Shown here in pieces: positions 1 to 5,527 of a stretch of 11,677 bases of DNA. The stretch's first letter is position 1. The number at the start of each line of letters is the position of its first letter. The notes beneath the pieces are model-generated. The model ran no database searches and was not told where the DNA came from. It saw only the letters and a program-made list of their open reading frames with translations. The stretch comes from Candidatus Zixiibacteriota bacterium (lineage in GTDB: Bacteria > Zixibacteria > MSB-5A5 > GN15 > PGXB01): assembly GCA_003641425.1 (NCBI GenBank), contig QNAH01000044.1, forward strand, positions 1-11,677, given 5' to 3'. The translations under genes were made by a program, and so were the position numbers.

Positions 1-1
1 G

Positions 2-85
2 CAAATCCTTGGCCCGGCGCTGACGACTGTGCGGGACTGGGCCGAGGAATATAAGAAAAAGGCAGACAGCAGGGCGGCGATTTAG
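2..85 (+). CDS. C-terminal end of an unidentified protein (partial)
   Basis: An open frame enters from the left edge and runs 27 codons to a TAG at 83-85. It encodes a charged, helix-like tail with the segments LTTVRDWAEEYKKK and ADSRAAI. The frame is free of stops from base 2, and the other two plus frames fit less well (one stops at about 54). A charged Lys/Glu-rich amphipathic end is common for a protein C-terminus. Too little is present to name a family. It is convergent with the secreted dockerin protein, with 42 bases between the two stop codons. I see no clear hairpin-plus-T-tract terminator in that gap. Confidence 0.5.
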   Translation, partial: QILGPALTTVRDWAEEYKKKADSRAAI

Positions 86-127
86 CGGAGCATGTCACAC
101 AGTCTCGTTTAATCGTATCTCCAGTTT

Positions 128-1036
128 TCAGCAGATTGGTTCGGGGCCGCCTTTGTAGAGGAAGTTTATCAAATAGACGACATCGAGAATGTTTATGGTG
201 CCGCTGCCATCCGGATCGGCTGACTCGGGCGAATCGGGAGCGGGTCCCCCTTTATAGAGATAATTGATAATGTAAGTGGCATCGAGGATGTTTATAATCC
301 CGTTGTTGCTGGCATCACCGCAAAGATAAGTCGGCGGCCTGGAGTCGATGGTGATTATATCTGAATAGACGCCCATGATTCCGTTTTCGATCGGAATAAT
401 GAGATAAGTGTATTCGGAGATATTATCCACCATGCTGTCGATGAAGATGCTGTCGGTCACGCCCGGATTTGACAGGTCGCCGGAAGGGTCATCGATTCTG
501 AAAAAGGAACCGCTTGACAAGGCCGGTCTGCGGTAGAGGCGGCAGGTGATACCGTCGGTTCTCTGCCAGCCAAGCCGGACAGTCGAATCGGCCAGGGCGG
601 CGCCTGTGAATTCCTGCGGCGGGGAGGGCCAGCCGACAGACTCCACCAGTTGAATGTCTTCCTGCTGGAAGGAATTATTCGGTATCAATTTCGATAACGC
701 TGCCGATTCGCCGTTGGCGATGTTGAAGAAATGGTAATCATAGGGATTGCCGGGAGCTTCGGTGAGGTAGTTCTGGAAATCATCGAACCAGTTGCCGGCA
801 TCATAGCCGGCCCCGATCGAGTTATCCAGTCTGATTTCCTCGTCGGTGTCATCGAGATATCCATAAAACATAATCTGACCATTTTGGGGGGTGGACAGAT
901 CGGAGTTGGTGACGGTTCCGAAAATGGAGCCCTGAGAGTAGGCGGATTGAGGGATTATTAGAAATAATACGGCAAAGATCGGCAGGAGGGATTTTATCCT
1001 GTTTTTTTTGAAAATTATAGGGTTATTCGAGGTCAT
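128..1036 (-). CDS. Secreted protein with FnIII-like region and C-terminal dockerin-type calcium repeats
   Basis: The 302-residue protein begins with a Sec signal peptide: basic residues K10, K11, R13 and K15, a hydrophobic stretch at about 16-29, and a likely cut after AYS (32-34). Residues 35-135 form a domain I do not recognise, rich in aromatic and acidic residues (GYDAGNWFDDFQNYL). Residues 138-232 resemble a fibronectin type III fold, with PSPPQEF, VRLGWQ and YTYLIIP. Residues 239-302 hold two dockerin type I repeats. Each has a 12-residue EF-hand-like Ca2+ loop (D241-D252 and D274-D285) followed by a YxINxLYKGGP helix. Dockerins bind cohesins in cellulosomes, but in FCB-group bacteria similar repeats end many exported proteins with no known cellulosome. 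No catalytic motif is visible, so the role is unknown; a surface or secreted binding function is an inference. C239 and C302 flank the repeat pair. The start was chosen for the signal peptide, although no strong Shine-Dalgarno precedes it. The gene is monocistronic within the window. Confidence 0.85.
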   Translation of the reverse strand: MTSNNPIIFKKNRIKSLLPIFAVLFLIIPQSAYSQGSIFGTVTNSDLSTPQNGQIMFYGYLDDTDEEIRLDNSIGAGYDAGNWFDDFQNYLTEAPGNPYDYHFFNIANGESAALSKLIPNNSFQQEDIQLVESVGWPSPPQEFTGAALADSTVRLGWQRTDGITCRLYRRPALSSGSFFRIDDPSGDLSNPGVTDSIFIDSMVDNISEYTYLIIPIENGIMGVYSDIITIDSRPPTYLCGDASNNGIINILDATYIINYLYKGGPAPDSPESADPDGSGTINILDVVYLINFLYKGGPEPIC

Positions 1037-1106
1037 AATAAGTAACAGTATTTTGCGTTTTTTGCCATATATTTCTAATATACGGGTGAATCCTTTCCCG
1101 TAAAGT

Positions 1107-1112
1107 ATTATA
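1107..1112 (-). promoter_or_regulatory. Possible -10 element for the dockerin-protein gene
   Basis: On the minus strand this hexamer reads exactly TATAAT, about 70 bases upstream of the dockerin gene's ATG. No good -35 box lies at 16-18 bases: the nearest TTGATA is 21 bases away, so the promoter is uncertain. A transcript starting here would open with an inverted repeat, TACGGG (1081-1086) against CCCGTA (1097-1102). That would place a small hairpin in the 5' leader. Confidence 0.3.
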
Positions 1113-1200
1113 TCGGCGGATTTGGCGACTCTTTATCAAATAAGATGGTTGTCGGGCCGTATATTGAAGGCGACGGGGTAGTTAAGGGCTAATATTTTTC

Positions 1201-1229
1201 TTGACAGATTCGATAAATTAATATATTGT
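1201..1229 (+). promoter_or_regulatory. Sigma70-type promoter for tRNA-Val and probably thrS
   Basis: A perfect -35 box TTGACA (1201-1206) is followed by a 17-base spacer and a -10 hexamer TATTGT (1224-1229, four of six consensus positions). TATATT at 1222-1227 is an alternative with a 15-base spacer. Transcription would start near 1236, about 40 bases before the mature tRNA. There is no terminator between the tRNA and thrS, so the promoter could drive the whole thrS-infC-rpmI-rplT-pheST run. Nothing else this good is visible before thrS. Confidence 0.6.
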
Positions 1230-1275
1230 TAAGGCTTGCAAGTTTTGCAGTTGTATGTTTAAGACGGTAAGGAAT

Positions 1276-1352
1276 GGGCGATTAGCTCAGTTGGTTAGAG
1301 TGCTTGCTTGACATGCAAGAGGTCACTGGTTCGATTCCAGTATCGCCCACCA
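1276..1352 (+). tRNA. tRNA-Val (anticodon GAC), CCA encoded
   Basis: The full cloverleaf can be folded by eye. The acceptor arm GGGCGAT (1276-1282) pairs perfectly with ATCGCCC (1342-1348). The D arm is GCTC/GAGT with an AGTTGGTTA loop. The anticodon stem CTTGC/GCAAG (1303-1307/1315-1319) encloses the loop TTGACAT with anticodon GAC at 1310-1312, which reads GUC and GUU valine codons. The T arm ACTGG/CCAGT carries the loop TTCGATT. Discriminator A1349 is followed by genomically encoded CCA (1350-1352). The gene lies 61 bases upstream of thrS and probably shares its transcript, so 3' processing of the tRNA would create the 5' end of the thrS message. Confidence 0.97.
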
Positions 1353-1360
1353 TTAATTTG

Positions 1361-1398
1361 GCGGGATATAGATCGGAACTATTCCGGTTTATGCCCGC
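1361..1398 (+). promoter_or_regulatory. Nested hairpin in the thrS leader
   Basis: Two nested stems lie between the tRNA and thrS. The outer stem is GCGGG (1361-1365) with CCCGC (1394-1398). The inner stem is CGGAA (1374-1378) with TTCCG (1382-1386), closed by a CTA loop and extendable by a T-G and an A-T pair. No T-tract follows, so it is not a Rho-independent terminator. In E. coli, ThrRS represses its own translation by binding tRNA-like hairpins in its leader. Whether this fold does the same is unknown, since the loop does not resemble a threonine anticodon loop. Confidence 0.35.
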
Positions 1399-1413
1399 TT
1401 ATAGTTATATAGA

Positions 1414-3354
1414 ATGAGTGAAGTAAAAATCAAATTTCCGGATGGGTCCGAGAAGATTTTCGACGGCGGCATCAGCGGTTACGAGGTCGCCAAGTTAATT
1501 TCTCCGCGTCTGGCCAAGGAAGCGCTGGCGGTGAAGGTGAACGGGCATTTGCGTGATCTTTCGTGTAAGATCGAAGAGGATGCACCGATCGAGATACTTA
1601 CTTTCGATTCACCCGAAGGCAAATATATATTCTGGCATTCCTCGGCGCATATCATGGCCCAGGCGGTGACCGAGCTGTTTCCGAATGTTAAGCTGGCTAT
1701 CGGTCCGCCGATCGAGGAAGGTTTTTATTATGATTTCGAGGTTGAAAAGCCGTTTTCTCCCCAGGATCTCGAGAAGATAGAAAAGAGAGTCCGGGAAATC
1801 ATAAAGGAAAAAGCCGAGTTCGAAAGAATCGAAGTCGATCGGAAGGATGTTCTCGAAGAGTATCGGAAAAAGGATGACACTTACAAGGTGGAGATGCTCG
1901 AGGAGGATATTCTCGATGACCGGGTGACCGTTTATAAGCATTCATCGTTCGAAGATCTTTGCCGCGGTCCGCATATTCCGAATACCGGAATTGTCAAGGC
2001 CTTCAAGCTGCTATCGTCGTCGGGAGCCTACTGGCGCGGCGACGAAAATAAGAAGATGCTGCAGCGTATTTACGGGATTTCTTTCCCCAAGAAGAACATG
2101 CTGGATGATTTTCTGTACCGGTTGGAGGAGGCTAAGAAACGGGATCACCGGATGCTTGGCAAGCAGCTGGAGCTGTTCCACATTACCAATGAAGTCGGGG
2201 CCGGTCTGGTCATGTGGCAGCCGAAGGGGGCCATAATAAGAAACGAGATCGAAAATTTCTGGCGGGAGGAGCATCTCAAGAACGGTTATAAGCTCGTTTA
2301 CTCGCCGCATATAGCGAATCTTGAATTGTGGAAACGGTCGGGGCACACCGAAAATTATAAAGAAGATATGTATCAGCCGATTCAGATTGATGAGGAAAAA
2401 TACCAGATCAAGCCGATGAACTGCCCGTTTCATATAATGATGTATAAGTCGCGGCGGTGGAGCTATCGCGACCTGCCGATGCGCTGGGCGGAACTGGGAA
2501 CCGTTTACCGGTACGAGATGCCGGGCGTTTTACACGGACTGATGCGAGTGCGCGGTTTTACACAGGACGATGCCCATCATTTCGTCTCCCCTGAGGGGAT
2601 GGAAGACGAACTGGTGTGGCTGATCAAGTTCTGTCTGCATATACTTGATCCGTTTGCGTTCAAGGAATATGATATTTATCTGTCGACTCGTCCCGAGGCC
2701 AAGGCGATCGGCAGCAAGAGTGACTGGGACAAAGCCGAAAACGGTTTACGCCGGGCACTCGAGATACTTGATTTGAAATACTCGGTCGATGAGGGCGGCG
2801 GTGCTTTTTACGGGCCGAAGATCGATATCAAAATCAAGGATGCGCTTGGTCGGAGCTGGCAGTGTTCGACCATTCAGTTTGATTTCAACCTGCCGGAGCG
2901 TTTTGATATGACCTATGCGGACAAGGACGGTAAGCTGAAGAGGCCGTTCATGATTCACCGGGCGCTCCTGGGTTCGATCGAGCGATTTTTCGGCGTTTTG
3001 ATAGAGCATTATGCCGGGAGGTTTCCGCTCTGGCTGGCTCCGGTTCAGGTGAGGGTTTTGCCGATTACCGATGATTTTAACGATTACGGGCGTCAGATCC
3101 AGGAGTCTTTGATGGAGAACGGTTTTCGGGCGGAGCTGGATTCGCGGTCGGAAAAAATTGGACATAAGATTAGAGAATCGGAGTTGCAGAAAATTCCGTA
3201 TATGCTTATAATAGGGGCCAAGGAGAAGGAAAGCGGTACCGTTTCGGTCCGGCTTCATGGAAAAGGGGACGTGGGTTCGTTTGAACCGGCGGAACTTATT
3301 GAGATATTGAAAGCCGAAAAGAACGACAAGGCAATACATTCGAAACTGTTGTAA
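1414..3354 (+). CDS. thrS: Threonine--tRNA ligase (ThrRS)
   Basis: This class II synthetase charges tRNA-Thr with threonine in the cytosol. At 646 residues it is close to the 642 of E. coli ThrRS. Domains run in order: a TGS domain (1-63); the second N-terminal editing domain (about 65-225) with the HxxxH pair H75/H79 and the C183-RGPH187 motif, which hydrolyse mischarged Ser-tRNA-Thr; the catalytic core (about 245-540); and an anticodon-binding domain (about 545-640). The zinc and threonine ligands are present as C337 (in MNCPFH), H388 (in TQDDAH) and H515 (in PFMIHRA). Motif 2 is YRYEMPGVLHGLMRVRGF and motif 3 follows IHRALLGSIERF. The ATG at 1414 gives the family-standard N-terminus, but no Shine-Dalgarno is visible upstream. 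A nine-codon frame (1391-1417, stop included) overlaps this start as ATGA. infC follows in the same frame directly after the TAA. Confidence 0.98.
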   Translation: MSEVKIKFPDGSEKIFDGGISGYEVAKLISPRLAKEALAVKVNGHLRDLSCKIEEDAPIEILTFDSPEGKYIFWHSSAHIMAQAVTELFPNVKLAIGPPIEEGFYYDFEVEKPFSPQDLEKIEKRVREIIKEKAEFERIEVDRKDVLEEYRKKDDTYKVEMLEEDILDDRVTVYKHSSFEDLCRGPHIPNTGIVKAFKLLSSSGAYWRGDENKKMLQRIYGISFPKKNMLDDFLYRLEEAKKRDHRMLGKQLELFHITNEVGAGLVMWQPKGAIIRNEIENFWREEHLKNGYKLVYSPHIANLELWKRSGHTENYKEDMYQPIQIDEEKYQIKPMNCPFHIMMYKSRRWSYRDLPMRWAELGTVYRYEMPGVLHGLMRVRGFTQDDAHHFVSPEGMEDELVWLIKFCLHILDPFAFKEYDIYLSTRPEAKAIGSKSDWDKAENGLRRALEILDLKYSVDEGGGAFYGPKIDIKIKDALGRSWQCSTIQFDFNLPERFDMTYADKDGKLKRPFMIHRALLGSIERFFGVLIEHYAGRFPLWLAPVQVRVLPITDDFNDYGRQIQESLMENGFRAELDSRSEKIGHKIRESELQKIPYMLIIGAKEKESGTVSVRLHGKGDVGSFEPAELIEILKAEKNDKAIHSKLL

Positions 3355-3356
3355 AG

Positions 3357-3361
3357 GGAGG
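3357..3361 (+). promoter_or_regulatory. Ribosome binding site that sets the infC start
   Basis: A perfect GGAGG core lies immediately after the thrS stop codon and five bases before an ATA at 3367. No ATG, GTG or TTG in the infC frame lies within reach. The first conventional start codon is GTG at 3427, 65 bases downstream, with only a poor AAGG touching it. The position of this site therefore supports initiation at the AUA codon. Confidence 0.8.
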
Positions 3362-3366
3362 AAGAT

Positions 3367-3978
3367 ATAAAGAGAAGAGTAGACCGCGTTCGGGTCAACG
3401 AGAGGATCACCGCATCACCGATAAGGGTGATCGATGACAATGGCGAGCAGGTAGGGATATTACCTGTCAAGGAAGCATTGGCCAGGGCTCGCGCGGCCAA
3501 TCTGGATCTTGTAGAAATCGCCCCGAACGGTCAGCCGCCGGTTTGCCGAATCATGGATTACGGCAAATATAAATATCAGCAGGCCAAGAAGGCCAAGCAG
3601 GCAAAGAAAAAGCAGCATACGGTTCAGATGAGAGCCATGCGTTATCGTCCCAAGACAGACGAGCATGATTACCAGTTCAAGACTCGTCATGTCCGCGAAT
3701 TTTTGGAGCAGGGAAGCAAAGTCAAGGTATTTGTAATGTTTGCGGGGCGCGAGATGGCGCGAATCGAACTGGGAAGAAAAATTTTAGACAGAGTTGTCGA
3801 AGAGTTAGAAGATGTAAGCACTATTGGACAGGAGCCGAAATTGGAGGGGCGACGCCTGACAATGGTTTTGAACCCGAAAACACAGAGTGTGAAAGTAAAA
3901 CAGAAGAGGACCGAAAATGCCAAAGATCAAAACGAACCGGTCAGCAGCCAAGCGGTTCAAGAAGACGGCGACGGGTAA
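3367..3978 (+). CDS. infC: Translation initiation factor IF-3, probable AUA start
   Basis: IF-3 binds the 30S subunit, keeps it apart from 50S and checks the initiator codon and tRNA. From the ATA at 3367 the product has 203 residues. Its N-domain (1-75) includes VRVNERI and NLDLVEIAPN...PPVCRIMDYGKYKY (46-70). A lysine-rich linker (73-83) leads to a C-domain (about 84-170) with RPKTDEHDYQFK and KVKVFVMFAGREM. A GTG start at 3427 would remove 20 N-terminal residues, including the conserved VNE(R/E)I segment, so it is unlikely. Rare start codons are typical of infC: the E. coli gene uses AUU, which lets IF-3 repress its own synthesis. The usual FRGREM motif reads FAGREM here, with Ala126. After about residue 171 a non-conserved charged tail of roughly 32 residues runs 62 bases into rpmI. 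Confidence 0.93.
   Translation: MKRRVDRVRVNERITASPIRVIDDNGEQVGILPVKEALARARAANLDLVEIAPNGQPPVCRIMDYGKYKYQQAKKAKQAKKKQHTVQMRAMRYRPKTDEHDYQFKTRHVREFLEQGSKVKVFVMFAGREMARIELGRKILDRVVEELEDVSTIGQEPKLEGRRLTMVLNPKTQSVKVKQKRTENAKDQNEPVSSQAVQEDGDG
3905..3910 (+). promoter_or_regulatory. rpmI ribosome binding site inside infC
   Basis: AGAGGA lies six bases before the rpmI ATG and within the infC coding sequence. Ribosomes finishing infC translate across this site, so rpmI initiation is likely coupled to infC translation or competes with it. Confidence 0.65.
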
Positions 3979-4111
3979 GATCAAGAGGAAAAAGGCTTAT
4001 CATTCACACATTTTGACCAAAAAATCGCCGAAGCGGAAAAGGAATCTACGTAAGTCGGGTCTGGTCAGTGATGTTGATGCCCCTCGCGTCAAGAAGATGA
4101 TTCCTTATTAA
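3917..4111 (+). CDS. rpmI: 50S ribosomal protein L35
   Basis: L35 is a small basic protein of the large ribosomal subunit. The 64 residues match the family length (65 in E. coli) and pattern: MPKIKTNRSAAKRFKKTATGK at the start (1-21), HSHILTKKS in the middle (29-37), and RKSGLVSDVDAPRVKKMIPY at the end (45-64). The ATG is fixed by the universally conserved MPK(I/M)KT opening and by AGAGGA six bases upstream. The first 62 bases overlap the tail of infC in a different frame. rplT follows 34 bases downstream, the usual order in bacteria. Confidence 0.97.
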   Translation: MPKIKTNRSAAKRFKKTATGKIKRKKAYHSHILTKKSPKRKRNLRKSGLVSDVDAPRVKKMIPY

Positions 4112-4145
4112 TGATTGAATAAATAATTGAAGCAGGAGTTGGAAA

Positions 4146-4496
4146 ATGCCACGCGCAAAGAACAATGTTGCCGCGCATAGACGACATAAAAAGATACTGA
4201 AGAAGGCCCGCGGAAATTACGGAGCCCGTTCACGACTGTATCGGACGGCGCTGGAGACGGTTCATAAGGGAATGACTTATGCTTATCGCGACCGCCGAAA
4301 TAAAAAACGTGAATTCCGCCGTCTCTGGATAATTCGTATTTCGGCTGCCGCCAAGCAGCACGGTTTGAACTATTCCACCTTCATCAACGGTTTAAAGAAG
4401 GCCGGTGTGGGTCTGGATCGCAAGGCCCTGGCTGATATTGCCGCCCGTGATGAAGCCACTTTCGGGCGCCTTGTGGAAATGGCCAAGGCCAGCTGA
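4146..4496 (+). CDS. rplT: 50S ribosomal protein L20
   Basis: L20 binds 23S rRNA early in 50S assembly, and in several bacteria it represses its own operon by binding the mRNA. The 116 residues are of normal length. The basic N-terminal extension (MPRAKNNVAAHRRHKKILKK, 1-20) leads into GNYGARSRLYRTA, YAYRDRRNKKREFRRLWI and INGLKKAGVGLDRKALADIA, all family hallmarks. AGGAG (4134-4138) lies seven bases before the ATG. Its stop codon (4494-4496) sits in the loop of a hairpin that ends right at the pheS start, linking it to the next gene. I could not recognise a specific L20-binding operator by eye. Confidence 0.97.
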   Translation: MPRAKNNVAAHRRHKKILKKARGNYGARSRLYRTALETVHKGMTYAYRDRRNKKREFRRLWIIRISAAAKQHGLNYSTFINGLKKAGVGLDRKALADIAARDEATFGRLVEMAKAS

Positions 4497-4512
4497 TTTC
4501 GAGGCTGGCCAT
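4479..4512 (+). promoter_or_regulatory. Alternative hairpins across the rplT stop and pheS start
   Basis: Two perfect 7-bp stems share bases and cannot form together. Stem A pairs GGCCAGC (4487-4493) with GCTGGCC (4504-4510); it encloses the rplT stop codon and the weak GAGG site of pheS and ends one base before the pheS ATG. Stem B pairs ATGGCCA (4479-4485) with TGGCCAT (4506-4512) and would bury the first two bases of the ATG. No T-tract follows, so this is not a terminator. Ribosomes translating to the rplT stop would melt both stems, which suggests translational coupling. Confidence 0.45.
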
Positions 4513-5527
4513 GCCCGGTTTAAAAGATATCGATAAAATCAAAGCCCAAGCATTAGCGGCTATCGCTTCGGCTTCCACGCAAGACGACCTCAATAATATC
4601 AGCATAAAATATCTCGGTCGTAAGGGTGTTATAACCTCGATTCTCAAATCACTAAAAGATCTCCCTATCGAGCAAAGAAAATCGGTCGGAGCCGCCGCAA
4701 ATAAAATCAAGGTGGAGATCGATCAGGAGATAAAATCGGCGCTTAATAAATTTAAGATATCCAGGGTTAAGGCGGGGATTGATCCCACGCTTCCGGGTAT
4801 TGCCCGTCGTCTCGGAGCTATTCACCCGATCACCCAGGTTATCGATGATATGTGCCGGTCATTTCATGGGATGGGTTTTGCCATCGAGAGGGGACCCGAG
4901 GTCGAAACCGATTATTATAATTTCGAGGCGTTGAATTTTCCGCCTGATCATCCCGCCCGTGATATGCAGGATACTTTTTATGTCGAGGGGAATGATCTGG
5001 TATTGCGGACGCATACAACGCCGGTTCAGGCCAGGGTTCTTGAAAAATGCAAATTACCGGTCAAGGTGATCACACCGGGAAAAACCTACCGCAATGAAGA
5101 AATTTCGACGCGATCCTATTGTGTTTTTCACCAGGTGGATGGTTTTCTGGTTGATGAAGGCGTTACCATGGCCGATCTCAAAGGCGTTCTGGTGGCCTTC
5201 TGCCGGGATTTTTTCGGCGAGGGGATGAGTCTTCGTTTCCGCCCGAGTTATTTCCCTTTCACCGAGCCGTCGGTCGAGGTCGATATATCATGTTTTCTGT
5301 GCCGGGGCAAGGGATGTCAGCTTTGCAAATATTCCGGCTGGCTGGAAATTCTCGGGGCTGGTATGATCGATCCCAATGTATTGAAGATGGCCGATATCGA
5401 TTCTGAGAAATATACCGGGTATGCTTTTGGTATCGGTGTCGAGCGTATTGCCATGCTCAAGTATGGTATCAATGATATAAGATTATTTTATGAGAACGAT
5501 ATTCGCTTTATAAGGCAGTTCATCTAA
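4511..5527 (+). CDS. pheS: Phenylalanine--tRNA ligase alpha subunit
   Basis: PheS forms the catalytic half of the alpha2-beta2 synthetase that charges tRNA-Phe. The 338 residues compare with 327 in E. coli. Residues 1-85 form the helical coiled-coil arm that contacts tRNA, and the class II core follows. Visible motifs are DYYNFEALNFPPDHPARDMQDTF (134-156), LRTHTTPVQAR (165-175), the motif 2 region TYRNEEIST (192-200) with FHQVDG (206-211), FRPSYFPFTEPSVEVD (243-258), and motif 3 GIGVERIAMLKYGI (307-320). A four-cysteine cluster at C261, C264, C269 and C272 is the zinc-ribbon-like insert found in many bacterial PheS proteins and missing from E. coli. GAGG (4501-4504) lies six bases before the ATG. 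The stop overlaps the pheT start by one base (TAATG), so the two subunits are probably made in balanced amounts. Confidence 0.97.
   Translation: MPGLKDIDKIKAQALAAIASASTQDDLNNISIKYLGRKGVITSILKSLKDLPIEQRKSVGAAANKIKVEIDQEIKSALNKFKISRVKAGIDPTLPGIARRLGAIHPITQVIDDMCRSFHGMGFAIERGPEVETDYYNFEALNFPPDHPARDMQDTFYVEGNDLVLRTHTTPVQARVLEKCKLPVKVITPGKTYRNEEISTRSYCVFHQVDGFLVDEGVTMADLKGVLVAFCRDFFGEGMSLRFRPSYFPFTEPSVEVDISCFLCRGKGCQLCKYSGWLEILGAGMIDPNVLKMADIDSEKYTGYAFGIGVERIAMLKYGINDIRLFYENDIRFIRQFI

Noticed and set aside
1353..1413. T-box riboswitch or Rho-independent terminator before thrS
   Set aside because: The spacer is about 60 bases, too short for a T-box, with no T-box sequence and no T-run after the stem.
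2746..3339. 197-residue minus-strand open frame opposite the end of thrS
   Set aside because: It is antisense to the conserved catalytic and anticodon-binding coding region of thrS and its translation looks non-protein-like.
3427..3978. infC starting at GTG 3427
   Set aside because: This start has no properly spaced ribosome site and removes the conserved first 20 residues. The GGAGG at 3357 points to ATA 3367.
4497..4510. PheM-type leader peptide and attenuator before pheS
   Set aside because: Only 14 bases separate rplT and pheS. There is no Phe-rich leader frame and no T-tract after the hairpin.
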